Counted from the first letter of the stretch, positions 35,594 through 44,571 are shown. The stretch is DNA of 64,000 nucleotides from Paenibacillus sp. Soil750 (GCF_001428045.1 NZ_LMSD01000012.1:124101-188100), one strand, 5' to 3'. Numbers and translations: made by a program. The notes: generated by a model from the letters alone, not told the origin.

Positions 35594-36016
35594 TTAATAA
35601 AATAACCATTCAAACAAGGAGCCAATTACTTTCCCGAAAATCATGGCCATTAATAACACAATTCGATAAGAATCCATTCCTACTCGTTTAGCCAAAATCG
35701 GCAGCACATTGACGATTTCAGTCAGTGCAGCGGCTAGCAAGCCAACGAAACAACCTGCAAATAGGCCAAATAGTGCTGCGCCCATTGGAAATAAGTGCAT
35801 ATGCAAATCACTGAAATCCACCCAAGTAAACACGAGTGAACCTAGTACTACCGCTGCTTCATAAGCGTGGATTTTGGAGAATGAACGTGAGATTTGAGCT
35901 AACCTAGGGATGATATCCAGAACGACTAGAAAGGCAACCATGCCGCTCCCAACTGCAATGCCTCCAGCTAATCCGATAAAAGCAGCTAGGAAGGCTTCTC
36001 CGATCAGCGTAATCAC
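35594..36016 (-). CDS. spoVAB: Stage V sporulation protein AB
   Basis: 140 residues, about four membrane segments. Characteristic GLAGGIAVGSGMVAFLVVLDIIPRLAQ and DSYRIVLLMAMIFGKVIGSLFEW at the C-terminus. SpoVAB is part of the inner spore membrane SpoVA set that moves dipicolinic acid. GTG start overlaps the spoVAA stop as GTGA. Confidence 0.93.
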   Translation of the reverse strand: MITLIGEAFLAAFIGLAGGIAVGSGMVAFLVVLDIIPRLAQISRSFSKIHAYEAAVVLGSLVFTWVDFSDLHMHLFPMGAALFGLFAGCFVGLLAAALTEIVNVLPILAKRVGMDSYRIVLLMAMIFGKVIGSLFEWLFY

Positions 36017-36645
36017 TTCGCGTCCCCTTCTTCATTGATTTTCGAGTATTCTTCTGTGATTACGTAATGATTAATATTTTCTTGATACATAAACATCTCA
36101 ACTTCCAAAGGACTCGGCTCTTCGTTGAATTTCTTTTTAAACAGATGGTTAAAGAAAAGTACCATCCCTACACCGATGCCAATTGAATAGGGTATTTGCA
36201 AAATGAGCGGATGATCGACCTTTTTACCCGTCATCAATTCATAAATACGCTGATGGACGGCTAGCATGGACACATCCGCATGGAAATTCATGATCGCCAG
36301 CCCAGAGCCAATAAATAAAAGCAACCATACGATCACGATGAGAAGCGGATTTGCTTTCTTATTATCGGTGTATATTTCTAGCAGAACGTGTGGTTCACCA
36401 AAATGTTCAACTTGCAGCTCGGGAAACCGTTTCTTTACTTTACGAATGATTAATAGCATGTCAATGAGCACGCGATTCCCATCCTCTTGCTGGGGTTGAT
36501 GGATAATCAATTCATTCAAAGCTTGTTCATATTCAGGCTCCACAAATAGCTGTGCAATGTGGTGAAGTCTCACGATCTGACCTTTGCGAACTCGCGCTTT
36601 GCGGCGCAGACGTATGTATAAGTATTTATTAACTACCTGGTCCAT
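36013..36645 (-). CDS. spoVAA: Stage V sporulation protein AA
   Basis: 210 residues. A soluble N-terminal domain (YLYIRLRRKARVRKGQIVRLHHIAQL) then two membrane segments (about 105-125 and 155-180, PLLIVIVWLLLFIGSGLAIMNFH). It matches SpoVAA, first gene of the spoVA operon. ATG with GAGAGGGG upstream. The minus strand carries CATACTA at 36707-36713, a good SigG -10, but the -35 is poor. Confidence 0.93.
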   Translation of the reverse strand: MDQVVNKYLYIRLRRKARVRKGQIVRLHHIAQLFVEPEYEQALNELIIHQPQQEDGNRVLIDMLLIIRKVKKRFPELQVEHFGEPHVLLEIYTDNKKANPLLIVIVWLLLFIGSGLAIMNFHADVSMLAVHQRIYELMTGKKVDHPLILQIPYSIGIGVGMVLFFNHLFKKKFNEEPSPLEVEMFMYQENINHYVITEEYSKINEEGDAK

Positions 36646-36836
36646 GGTTCACCCCTCTCAGAGCTTAACAATGTCAATTCTGTCTGCAGTCATCCATGTA
36701 TAGGAATAGTATGCAAAATCCTTCCTTCTCGTAATCCATTCGAGATTTGGTAAATTCTCCATGCATAAAGTTGGACATGGCAAGGCATGTTAAATAGGGA
36801 ATACGATTACTTATTCCATATAAAGAAGGTGATAAC

Positions 36837-37046
36837 ATGGCAAAATTCGCGTTAACACTCGTCATCATTGGTGCGCTGAATTGGCTTCTAGTTGGGCTTT
36901 TCGAATGGGATTTAGTTTCTGCTCTACTTGGGGGAGATTCACACCGTGAATCTTCAGGGTTAAGTCGTATTGTATATTCCCTCGTAGGTTTATGCGGGAT
37001 ATACTGCGTCAGATTTTATGCGGTTGACCGTTATTCGGCACGGTAA
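36837..37046 (+). CDS. DUF378 small membrane protein
   Basis: 69 residues, two membrane segments. KFALTLVIIGALNWLLVGLFEWDLVSALLGG and LSRIVYSLVGLCGIY match DUF378 (B. subtilis YuzA type). Function unknown. AAGGTGAT lies just upstream of the ATG. It is inserted on the opposite strand between sigF and spoVAA, unlike in B. subtilis. Confidence 0.85.
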   Translation: MAKFALTLVIIGALNWLLVGLFEWDLVSALLGGDSHRESSGLSRIVYSLVGLCGIYCVRFYAVDRYSAR

Positions 37047-37191
37047 AAAAGCGTTCGGTGTATAAGGAACAAGCCGCTCATCCCCCTGATACTTACTCAT
37101 GGGAAATTAGCGGCTATACGTATATGCACTGAAAAACCGTCCTCCCATAGGGAGCACGGTTTATACCAGCGCGCTGTTGCGTATAGAACAA

Positions 37192-37947
37192 TTATTGTGC
37201 AATCTGATCCTTGATCGATTGCAGAATTTTTTTCTCCAAGCGCGATACTTGCACCTGAGATATACCCAATCTGCTTGCAACCTCCGACTGCGTCTGATCA
37301 CGGAAATAGCGGAGATATACAATAAGTCTTTCTCGCTCATTGAGCGTCCCAATCGCCTCATTCAAGGCTAACTTCTCGAACCATTTCTCGCCAGATTCAT
37401 CCGAAATTTGGTCCATGAGCGTGATGGGGTCTCCGTCGTTCTCAAATACGGTCTCATGAATCGACGAGAGTGGTTTATTCGCCTCTTGAGCGAACACGAC
37501 CTCCTCCGGCGTAATCATAAGCTCTTCGGCAACCTCTTTGATCGTAGGAAGCCTCCCCAAGCGTTTCGAAAGCTCATCCTTCGTCTTGCGAATTTTGTTC
37601 GCAAGCTCCTTCAGAGAGCGGCTTACCTTTAATGTACCATCATCTCGTAGAAACCGCTGAATCTCCCCGATAATCATCGGGACGGCATAGGTTGAGAATT
37701 TGACATCATACGATAGATCGAATTTGTCCACGGACTTGAGCAGTCCAATGCACCCGATCTGGAACAAGTCTTCGGCTTCGTAACCACGGTTCAAAAAGCG
37801 CTGAACCACGGACCACACCAAACGGATATTGCAACTGACAAGTGTTTCTCTAGCGAGTCCATCTCCGGATTGGCTGAGGGCGATTAACCGTTTGACTTCC
37901 GAATCGTCTAAATAACTATGAGAAGCATGCTTCAGATCAACATCCAT
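37192..37947 (-). CDS. sigF: RNA polymerase sigma-F factor, forespore
   Basis: 251 residues. Sigma-70 region 2 (YEAEDLFQIGCIGLLKSVDKFDLSYDVKFSTYAVPMIIGEIQRFLRDDG), region 3 and region 4 (LRYFRDQTQSEVASRLGISQVQVSRLEKKIL). SigF is the first compartment-specific sigma factor in the forespore and is held by SpoIIAB. ATG with GGGGTAGGATC upstream. Last gene of the spoIIA unit. Confidence 0.97.
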   Translation of the reverse strand: MDVDLKHASHSYLDDSEVKRLIALSQSGDGLARETLVSCNIRLVWSVVQRFLNRGYEAEDLFQIGCIGLLKSVDKFDLSYDVKFSTYAVPMIIGEIQRFLRDDGTLKVSRSLKELANKIRKTKDELSKRLGRLPTIKEVAEELMITPEEVVFAQEANKPLSSIHETVFENDGDPITLMDQISDESGEKWFEKLALNEAIGTLNERERLIVYLRYFRDQTQSEVASRLGISQVQVSRLEKKILQSIKDQIAQ

Positions 37948-37958
37948 AGATCCTACCC

Positions 37959-38405
37959 CTAATTGTATAAAGCTTTTTTAGATTCAATTCGCTTCAACAT
38001 GTTTATTTTCGTTCCGATTCCGACGGCCGTCACAACTTCCACTTCGTCCATGAAATTTTCCATAATTGTAAAGCCCATCCCAGAACGTTCTAGCTCTGGT
38101 TTAGAGGTGTACAAGGGCTCCTTCGCTTGCTCTAAATCAGCAATACCTTCACCCTTGTCCTCAATCGTCAATCGAATCGTGTCATCATCAATTTCAGCTG
38201 AAATGGTAATGACACCATCCTGATTATTGTTATAACCATGTATAATCGAATTCGTTACGGCTTCTGAAACAACCGTTTTGATATCCGTCAATTCATCTAA
38301 TGTTGGATCTAATTGCGAAACGAATGCGGCTACTGCTACACGTGCAAAAGCTTCATTCTCCGATCGGCTGGCAAATTGCAAGGTCATAAAGTTTCGTTCA
38401 CTCAT
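37959..38405 (-). CDS. spoIIAB: Anti-sigma-F factor and serine kinase SpoIIAB
   Basis: 148 residues, GHKL ATPase fold. N-box [15 protein letters not shown]1 [13 protein letters not shown] and G2 [16 protein letters not shown]. It binds SigF and phosphorylates SpoIIAA. The ATG overlaps the spoIIAA stop as ATGA. C-terminus is rich in lysine. Confidence 0.97.
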   Translation of the reverse strand: MSERNFMTLQFASRSENEAFARVAVAAFVSQLDPTLDELTDIKTVVSEAVTNSIIHGYNNNQDGVITISAEIDDDTIRLTIEDKGEGIADLEQAKEPLYTSKPELERSGMGFTIMENFMDEVEVVTAVGIGTKINMLKRIESKKALYN

Positions 38406-38755
38406 AAAGCAACCTCCAAACTGGACATTGCATTACGTTCGTTATCTTGAATCGAAACGATCTTAAACATTCCCGAAAGTTCGAACAAGCGATAAACAGC
38501 TGGTGAGACGTCACAGACGACCATTTTGCCGCCTTTGCTCGTGATTTGCTTATAACGGCCAAGAATAACACCTAGACCTGAGCTATCCATGAAGGAGAGG
38601 TCCTTCAAACTAAGAATGAGGTGATGCGTCTGCTCCTTCGCAATTGCATCCTCCATCCTCGCCTTTACACTATCCGCTGCATGATGGTCAAGTTCACCCT
38701 TCAATCTAACAATCAGCGCTCTTCTGCCTTGCTCAAACTCAATTTGCATGCCCAA
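38402..38755 (-). CDS. spoIIAA: Anti-anti-sigma-F factor SpoIIAA
   Basis: About 117 residues, STAS domain. [12 protein letters not shown] and the phosphorylated serine in [15 protein letters not shown] are diagnostic. Dephosphorylated SpoIIAA pulls SpoIIAB from SigF. I prefer the TTG at 38755: GGGAG lies eight bases upstream and the length before GELDHH fits the family. The ATG at 38749, two codons later, is the alternative. Confidence 0.94.
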   Translation of the reverse strand: MGMQIEFEQGRRALIVRLKGELDHHAADSVKARMEDAIAKEQTHHLILSLKDLSFMDSSGLGVILGRYKQITSKGGKMVVCDVSPAVYRLFELSGMFKIVSIQDNERNAMSSLEVAL

Positions 38756-38785
38756 TATGTTCACTCCCTTCAGGTCATGAACACT

Positions 38786-38815
38786 AGTTTCTACAACTGA
38801 GTTGGCATTTCCTGC
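38786..38815 (-). promoter_or_regulatory. Sigma-H-type promoter of spoIIA
   Basis: Minus strand: -35 GCAGGAAAT (38807-38815, consensus RnAGGAwww), 12-bp spacer, -10 GTAGAAACT (38786-38794, consensus RnnGAATww, one mismatch). It lies between dacF and spoIIAA, where B. subtilis has its SigH spoIIA promoter. Confidence 0.75.
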
Positions 38816-38895
38816 CACCCGACAAAACTAGAAGAAAACCGCTAAAAGAAGGCAAAATATACGATCACATCAACTTCTATTCGCTGTTTTCCGCA

Positions 38896-40071
38896 TTAAT
38901 TCGTCGTAAATAACTCCGACGTTGTCCGTTTAAACAGCTTCCACCAAGATGCTTTATCAACAGCTTGCGGAGACTCTAATGGGTATTCAGCTAAGACATT
39001 ATCCCCATTGTAGACCATGATTTTACCAATCGGTTGACCTTCACTTACAGGTGCTCTCAAGCTTGGATCAAGCTGCAATTCATGTCGGATATTTGCCGTG
39101 TCCGTCCCTTTTTTCATTAATATGCTATAATTCTGCCTTGCAACTAACGGTACTGTCGATACTTGACCTTTATTTATCGTGAAGCTTCCCAAACTATCTC
39201 CTGTTTTGAACAATGGATAATTCGTATATTGCGCAAAAGCATAATCAAACAACTTTGTTACTTCCGCGTTTCGCGTTTTGGTATTAGGCTCACCCAGTAC
39301 AACAGCAACAACACGTAAATTATCACGTTTAGCTGTAGCTGACAAACAGAATTTGGCTTCACTCGTATAGCCAGTTTTCAATCCATCGGCTCCGCTATAG
39401 AAACGGACTAATTTATTTGTATTTACAAGCCAGAATGGCTTCGGTGAGTCTTTGCGTAAATAATCTTGGTAGGCACCAGTGAAATTCGTTATCCCTTCGT
39501 GCTTCAGAAGTTCACGTGACATAATCGCGATATCATTCGCCGTTGTATAGTGATTCGCCACAGGAAGTCCATTACAGTTGGAGAAATGGGTATTCTTCAT
39601 CCCAAGTTGCCCTGCTCGCTCATTCATCATGGCAACAAAATTCTCTTCCGATCCCGCAATTTTCTCAGCCATTGCGACAGATGCATCATTTCCAGAAGCC
39701 ATTGCGATGCCCTTCAGCATCTCTTGAACAGACATTTGTTCACCAGGCTCTAAGAAGATTTGTGAGCCTCCCATGGAAGCCGCATATTCACTAACGCTGA
39801 CTTTTTCATCCATTTTGATGGTACCCTTGTCGATTGCTTCCATAATCAATAACATGGTCATGATTTTGGTAATACTCGCTGGCGGAAGTTTAGCATCCTT
39901 ATTTTTCTCCGCAATCACCGTGCCGGTATCCGCATCCATGAGAACAGCTGATAGCGCATTCGGTGTTAGATCCACGGGTTGAACCTTGGTTTCCGCCGCA
40001 TAAATCGCTGGCAGAACCAGCATCACACCTAGTTGTAAACAAATAAAACTGATTAGCCCTTTTTTTCGCAT
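38896..40071 (-). CDS. dacF: D-alanyl-D-alanine carboxypeptidase DacF
   Basis: 391 residues. Signal peptide (about 1-25, LISFICLQLGVMLVLPAIYA), S11 peptidase domain with ASITK (SxxK), MASGNDAS and DGLKTGYT, then a C-terminal domain. In B. subtilis dacF is made in the forespore and trims peptidoglycan. It lies directly upstream of spoIIAA as there. It is the second DD-carboxypeptidase in this window, besides dacB. ATG after GGAGGGG. Confidence 0.95.
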   Translation of the reverse strand: MRKKGLISFICLQLGVMLVLPAIYAAETKVQPVDLTPNALSAVLMDADTGTVIAEKNKDAKLPPASITKIMTMLLIMEAIDKGTIKMDEKVSVSEYAASMGGSQIFLEPGEQMSVQEMLKGIAMASGNDASVAMAEKIAGSEENFVAMMNERAGQLGMKNTHFSNCNGLPVANHYTTANDIAIMSRELLKHEGITNFTGAYQDYLRKDSPKPFWLVNTNKLVRFYSGADGLKTGYTSEAKFCLSATAKRDNLRVVAVVLGEPNTKTRNAEVTKLFDYAFAQYTNYPLFKTGDSLGSFTINKGQVSTVPLVARQNYSILMKKGTDTANIRHELQLDPSLRAPVSEGQPIGKIMVYNGDNVLAEYPLESPQAVDKASWWKLFKRTTSELFTTN

Positions 40072-40196
40072 AGCAATTGTACCCCTCCTGTGATGTATGA
40101 AGTGAAAGTTTTGGCATTTTGCAGCATGAATGACTGCTAATCAGTGTTGACGAAATTCCTCTAAATTATTCCATGACGGTGAAAATAAGCCAGAAC

Positions 40197-40228
40197 GAAA
40201 AAAACACCTTCCGTTAAGAAAGTGTTTG
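40197..40228 (-). terminator. Rho-independent terminator after pdp
   Basis: ACACTTTC ttaac GGAAgGTGT then TTTTTTTCG on the minus strand. Confidence 0.82.
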
Positions 40229-40241
40229 TTCACTGCAACTG

Positions 40242-41543
40242 TTATTCGATTACGTCATAAATTAATTGCTTCGGTGCAGGCTGCGTTGACGTGATTTTAT
40301 AGGCATCGAGAATCATCGCTTCAACCTCAGCTACGTCGAGTCGATTCGCATGGATGGTACAAATGGATTCCCCTATTTGAATGGCATCTCCTATTTTCTT
40401 ATTTAACGTCAGTCCTACTGCATAATCAATCAAGTCTTCCTTCTTCGCTCGTCCCGCGCCAAGGACCATCGCTGCGATGCCGATATTTTCCGCTTGAATC
40501 TCGTTAATGAAGCCAGCTTGTTGTGCAATAACCTCGATATGATAAGCTGCCGTTGGCAATAGCTCAGGCTGATCAACAACACGCGAGTCGCCGCCTTGGC
40601 TGGCGATAAAGCGCTTGAACGTATCCAATGCTTTCCCCTTGAAGATGATGTCACGGACAGCTTCCTGCGCCTCCTCAAAGGAGGTAAACACCTTACCCAG
40701 GACTGCCATATAAGCAGCAACAGAAATCGCAACTTCCGTTAGCTCCTTGTCTCCTGTTCCGCGCAGTACCTCGATCGATTCTCGAATTTCATTCGCATTT
40801 CCGATTTCGCGGCCAAGCGGCTGATCCATATCGGTAATCATCGCAATTGTTTTCCGATTCAGACGAGTTCCGATATCAACCATTGTACGAGCAAGTACTC
40901 TTGCATCCTCAACCGTTTTCATAAAGGCACCGGAACCTATTTTCACATCCAATACAATCGCTTCAGCGCCAGAAGCAATTTTCTTACTCATGATGGAGCT
41001 GGCGATCAATGGGATCGAATCCACCGTTGCCGTCACATCACGTAAGGCATAGATTTTCTTATCTGCTGGAGCCAAATTGCCACTCTGTCCGACAATGGCT
41101 ATTTTATTCGTGTTAACCGCTTCAATAAAGGCTTCTTTCGACAACTCGATTTGAAAACCTGGAATAGACTCCAGTTTATCCAACGTACCTCCTGTATGCC
41201 CTAGCCCTCTACCTGACATCTTAGCAACAGGTATTCCGAGCGAAGCCACAACTGGACCTACGATGAGGCTAACTTTATCCCCTACGCCACCCGTCGAATG
41301 TTTATCCACTTTCACACCAGCAATCGCAGATAAATCAATCATTTCACCGGATCCTGCCATTGCGAGTGTAAGAAACGACGTTTCTTCATCTGTCATTCCG
41401 TTTAGAAAGGTCGCCATCAAGAAGGCGGACATTTGATAATCAGGAATACTCCCCGTGGTATATTCATTGATGATAAACGTAATTTCCTGTTCACTTAACG
41501 CTTCACCAACACGTTTCTTATGTATTAAATCAACCATTCTCAT
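40242..41543 (-). CDS. pdp: Pyrimidine-nucleoside phosphorylase
   Basis: 433 residues. MRMVDLIHKKRVGEALSEQEI start, then DKHSTGGVGDKVSLIVGP (phosphate/substrate loop), SGRGLGHTGGTLDKLESIPGF and ALRDVTATVDSIPLIASSIMSKK. It splits uridine, deoxyuridine and thymidine. Ribosome site AAAGGAGG. It neighbours punA and deoB, a nucleoside salvage group. Confidence 0.97.
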   Translation of the reverse strand: MRMVDLIHKKRVGEALSEQEITFIINEYTTGSIPDYQMSAFLMATFLNGMTDEETSFLTLAMAGSGEMIDLSAIAGVKVDKHSTGGVGDKVSLIVGPVVASLGIPVAKMSGRGLGHTGGTLDKLESIPGFQIELSKEAFIEAVNTNKIAIVGQSGNLAPADKKIYALRDVTATVDSIPLIASSIMSKKIASGAEAIVLDVKIGSGAFMKTVEDARVLARTMVDIGTRLNRKTIAMITDMDQPLGREIGNANEIRESIEVLRGTGDKELTEVAISVAAYMAVLGKVFTSFEEAQEAVRDIIFKGKALDTFKRFIASQGGDSRVVDQPELLPTAAYHIEVIAQQAGFINEIQAENIGIAAMVLGAGRAKKEDLIDYAVGLTLNKKIGDAIQIGESICTIHANRLDVAEVEAMILDAYKITSTQPAPKQLIYDVIE

Positions 41544-41630
41544 GATATTGCCTCCTTAAAGTTTTCGCCAGAAAACTGACATCGTAAGCATCCGCTTTAG
41601 CTACCATCTTACATCACAATTAGGAAAATG

Positions 41631-41657
41631 GAAAAAAGGGAGCTAATAAGCCCCCTC
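41631..41657 (-). terminator. Rho-independent terminator after the cupredoxin gene
   Basis: GGGGGCT tatt AGCTCCC then TTTTTTCC on the minus strand. Confidence 0.82.
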
Positions 41658-41677
41658 TTATCTGTTATCTATGAAGA

Positions 41678-42061
41678 TTATTGTACAATTAGTTTGGATT
41701 TCATTTTGGCATGTCCTTCGCCGCAAGGAAGAACACAATCAATTTCATATGTACCTGGTTTGTCAAACGTAATTTCTTTCGAAGGGTTTTCTTTGTCAAG
41801 TTTAATATCCAACCCAACAATTTCAACCGCATGTACGCCTTCTTTTAAAGATAAAGATACTTTTGTAGGCTCACCTTTTTTGATCGTGTACTCTGGCGTA
41901 TCAAACTGCCAGTTTGAAGCAACTAATTTTAGCTGTTGCATTTTACCAGCGGCAGCCTCGGCTTCCTGTGCCTCTTGGCGATCAGAAATATCTTGAAAGA
42001 GGACTCCCAGCCCCAATGCGCCCGCAAGTATAAATAGTACAAAGAAAATCCACTTTTGCAT
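41678..42061 (-). CDS. Membrane-anchored cupredoxin with CuA-type (COX2-like) ligand set
   Basis: 127 residues. An N-terminal membrane segment (WIFFVLFILAGALGLGVLF) then a short linker and a cupredoxin domain. The ligand set C-x3-C-x3-H-x2-M (CVLPCGEGHAKM) with an upstream His in EGVHAVEIV matches the CuA centre of cytochrome oxidase subunit II. No other oxidase gene is nearby. It could be a copper carrier, an electron-transfer protein or a stand-alone COX2-like domain. ATG at 42061 with GAGGGGG upstream. Confidence 0.82.
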   Translation of the reverse strand: MQKWIFFVLFILAGALGLGVLFQDISDRQEAQEAEAAAGKMQQLKLVASNWQFDTPEYTIKKGEPTKVSLSLKEGVHAVEIVGLDIKLDKENPSKEITFDKPGTYEIDCVLPCGEGHAKMKSKLIVQ

Positions 42062-42208
42062 GCATATCCCCCTCATCGTGTGTTCACTTCATCTATTCTA
42101 CCTAACATCAGAGAATAATCCCATATCTAGTCCGTGGCAAAAAATTGACTATTTCGTGACAGAATTGTGAACTGAACTCCATCTTACTATTGCCCAATCC
42201 ACAGCAAA

Positions 42209-42655
42209 TTACACGCGATTCCAACGATCACTAATTTTGAATCCACCCGTGTTACCCTGAGGTTTCAATTCAGGTTGCTTCATTCGTTGCTGTACGGTCA
42301 CACTCTCTGAAAGCTTACGAATTTCACGAGTGATACGCGTGCTGCAACTAACACACAACTTATGTTCACGAATTGGTTCCGCACAGGAAGCACATTGATA
42401 ACTCAAATTAGGATAATCAGAAAGATGTAACTTGCCTTCTTTCATCCAAACTTGTAATTGAATATTGGAAACACCTGTAACAGCACAAACCTGCTCATTG
42501 GATGAACGATAATTTCTACGGAGATAATCGACACAATCCTTTAATTGATCATTGATACTAGTGCTGCAATCCATGCATTGGTTGCGTAAATTTCTTTGAA
42601 ACACTTTCCCGCAGCGCGGGCAATTGGCCACCATGAGTTGCTGAGGAACTGACAT
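42209..42655 (-). CDS. YvyF-like zinc-ribbon protein (flagellar operon protein family)
   Basis: 148 residues. ANCPRCGKVFQRNLRNQCMDC and later YQCASCAEPIREHKLCVSC give two CxxC pairs each, flanking a helix-turn-helix-like middle (VCAVTGVSNIQLQVWMKEGKL). The pattern matches YvyF, found in flagellar operons beside flgM, but here no flagellar gene is near. Start is uncertain: the ATG at 42655 has AAGGA about 12 bases upstream; 42667 is possible. Confidence 0.75.
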   Translation of the reverse strand: MSVPQQLMVANCPRCGKVFQRNLRNQCMDCSTSINDQLKDCVDYLRRNYRSSNEQVCAVTGVSNIQLQVWMKEGKLHLSDYPNLSYQCASCAEPIREHKLCVSCSTRITREIRKLSESVTVQQRMKQPELKPQGNTGGFKISDRWNRV

Positions 42656-42810
42656 GCTCCAACACATCCTTCTATGGAATAGGTAATCTCTCTCAGAAAG
42701 ATTACCATCGAGTATAGTTCTAATTAACTATATTCTACCATGTGACCCATAGGAAGGATAGGTCTTAAGGCGCCCAACCCCTCAAAATATCATATTTTTT
42801 TCGATCCATT

Positions 42811-43665
42811 TTATCCCAATTCAACCTCACGAACAAATGCTTTCACCAAAGCAATAAATTTGGGCTTCGTTCGATTCGCCACTGCCACAACCTGTTCATG
42901 CGTCAAGGGTTCAAGTTCCTCACCAATGGCCATATCTGTAATGCATGAAATGCCCAATACTTTAAGCCCTGCATGGCGCGCAGCAATCACTTCGCCTACT
43001 GTAGACATACCGATCGCATCGCCGCCGATACGCGCAAGCATCGTCAACTCTGCTGGCGTACAATAGGTAGGACCTGTGATGCCTGCATATACGCCTTCCT
43101 GGAGATGGAGAGGGGTGCCATCTTCTCCCACAACAGATGACGCCAGCTCACGAGCAAGGCTGCGATAGTCACGATTATAGGCTTCTGACATATCTGGGAA
43201 ACGAACACCAAGCTCACCATGGTTCGGTCCAATCAACGGGTTATCGCCCGTCATATTGATATGATCACTGATCAACATCAAATCACCCGCCTGGAAGGAG
43301 CGATTCATCCCTCCCGCCGCGTTCGTCATGACAACGGTCTGTACCCCGATAGCTTTCATCACGTAAACCGGGAACACCACTTTTTTCATATCGTAGCCTT
43401 CATAATAGTGAAAACGGCCTTGCATCACGATAACTTGCTTACCTTCTAAAGTCCCAATCACAAAACGGCCTTCATGGCCCTCAACTGTAGATACAGGGAA
43501 ATGTGGAACGTCACTGTATTCGATCGCTATTGGCTGCTCAACCTGATTCGCCATATCGCCAAGTCCTGAACCTAGAACAAGTCCAATTGTTGGTGACACG
43601 CTGCCTAAACGCGATTGGATGAAGCTTGCAGCTTCATTAATTTGTTGAATGTAAGTCAATGTCAT
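42811..43665 (-). CDS. Purine-nucleoside phosphorylase paralogue with altered base-recognition residues
   Basis: 284 residues, trimeric PNP fold: GLVLGSGLGDMAN (phosphate), PHFPVSTVEGHEGRF, MQGRFHYYEGY and NAAGGMN. The base pocket differs from usual: the conserved GPxYETPAE is GPTYCTPAE (Glu to Cys), and the SN motif reads CITDMAIG (Asn to Asp). In human PNP these are Glu201 and Asn243; MTA phosphorylases have Ser and Asp there. The enzyme may favour 6-aminopurines. Ribosome site AAGGAG. It lies 43 bases after the second copy. Confidence 0.9.
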   Translation of the reverse strand: MTLTYIQQINEAASFIQSRLGSVSPTIGLVLGSGLGDMANQVEQPIAIEYSDVPHFPVSTVEGHEGRFVIGTLEGKQVIVMQGRFHYYEGYDMKKVVFPVYVMKAIGVQTVVMTNAAGGMNRSFQAGDLMLISDHINMTGDNPLIGPNHGELGVRFPDMSEAYNRDYRSLARELASSVVGEDGTPLHLQEGVYAGITGPTYCTPAELTMLARIGGDAIGMSTVGEVIAARHAGLKVLGISCITDMAIGEELEPLTHEQVVAVANRTKPKFIALVKAFVREVELG

Positions 43666-43708
43666 GTTGTTCTCCTTATCTGCTTATAGAGGTTGTTTGA
43701 ACACGCAC

Positions 43709-44536
43709 TTATAGTGCCTCAATAATCCCTAGGACTAGCTTCAAAAATTTAGGTTTAACTTTCTCCGTCGTCTCCATCACTTCAGCATGGGATAACGGTT
43801 GGTCTAATATACCCGATGCCATGTTGGAAATACAAGAGAAGCCCAATACTTCAATGCCCGCATGACGAGCCACGATGACCTCAGGAACAGTAGACATCCC
43901 AACAGAGTCTCCACCCAATGTACGGAACATGCGAATTTCAGCAGGTGTTTCGTAGTTAGGTCCAAGCAGCCCGACATACACACCTTCTTGTAATTTAAAA
44001 TCCTGCGTAGCCGCAACATCATGGGCTAACTTACGTAGACGCTTACTGTAAGCCTCTGACATATCCGGGAAGCGAACACCTAGCGCTGAATCATTCGGTC
44101 CAATCAACGGATTGCGGAACGTCATATTCAAATGGTCGCTGATGACCATGAGATCGCCAACTTGATAGGACTCATTGATTCCGCCAGCTGCATTAGTAAC
44201 GATCAAGGTTTGTACACCAAGCTCTTTCATTACACGTACAGGGAAAGAAACCGTCTCAGCCCCGTAACCTTCATAAGCATGGAAGCGCCCCTTCATCATG
44301 AGGACTTGCTTACCTTTAATGGAACCTACAACGAGCTCTCCAGCATGTCCTTCAACAGTAGAGACCGGGAAATGCGGGATACGTGAATAGTCGATTACAA
44401 TAGGCTCTTCTATCAAATCAGCTAGAACGCCGAGACCTGAACCTAGAATAAGACCAATTTGTGGTGTCATATTTGTTTCTTTTTTAATAAATGCTGCAGC
44501 TTCTTGAATTTCTTGAATCATGGATGTACCTGACAT
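43709..44536 (-). CDS. punA: Purine-nucleoside phosphorylase
   Basis: 276 residues. GLILGSGLGVLADL, PHFPVSTVEGHAGEL, KGRFHAYEGYG, GPNYETPAEIRM (Glu kept) and CISNMASGI (Asn kept). This is the standard 6-oxopurine enzyme that splits inosine and guanosine. The ATG at 44536 with GGAGG nine bases upstream is preferred over 44554. It follows deoB, as in B. subtilis drm-pupG. Confidence 0.95.
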   Translation of the reverse strand: MSGTSMIQEIQEAAAFIKKETNMTPQIGLILGSGLGVLADLIEEPIVIDYSRIPHFPVSTVEGHAGELVVGSIKGKQVLMMKGRFHAYEGYGAETVSFPVRVMKELGVQTLIVTNAAGGINESYQVGDLMVISDHLNMTFRNPLIGPNDSALGVRFPDMSEAYSKRLRKLAHDVAATQDFKLQEGVYVGLLGPNYETPAEIRMFRTLGGDSVGMSTVPEVIVARHAGIEVLGFSCISNMASGILDQPLSHAEVMETTEKVKPKFLKLVLGIIEAL

Positions 44537-44571
44537 GTCATCATGCCTCCTCAAATTAATGTAACTCGACT

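Noticed and set aside
36707..36713. SigG -10 (CATACTA) ahead of spoVAA
   Set aside because: The -10 is exact, but I found no good -35 at correct spacing, so I mention it only with the gene.
40072..40241. SigH-like -35 (AGAGGAATT) ahead of dacF
   Set aside because: No matching -10 at 11-12 bases; not strong enough to list.
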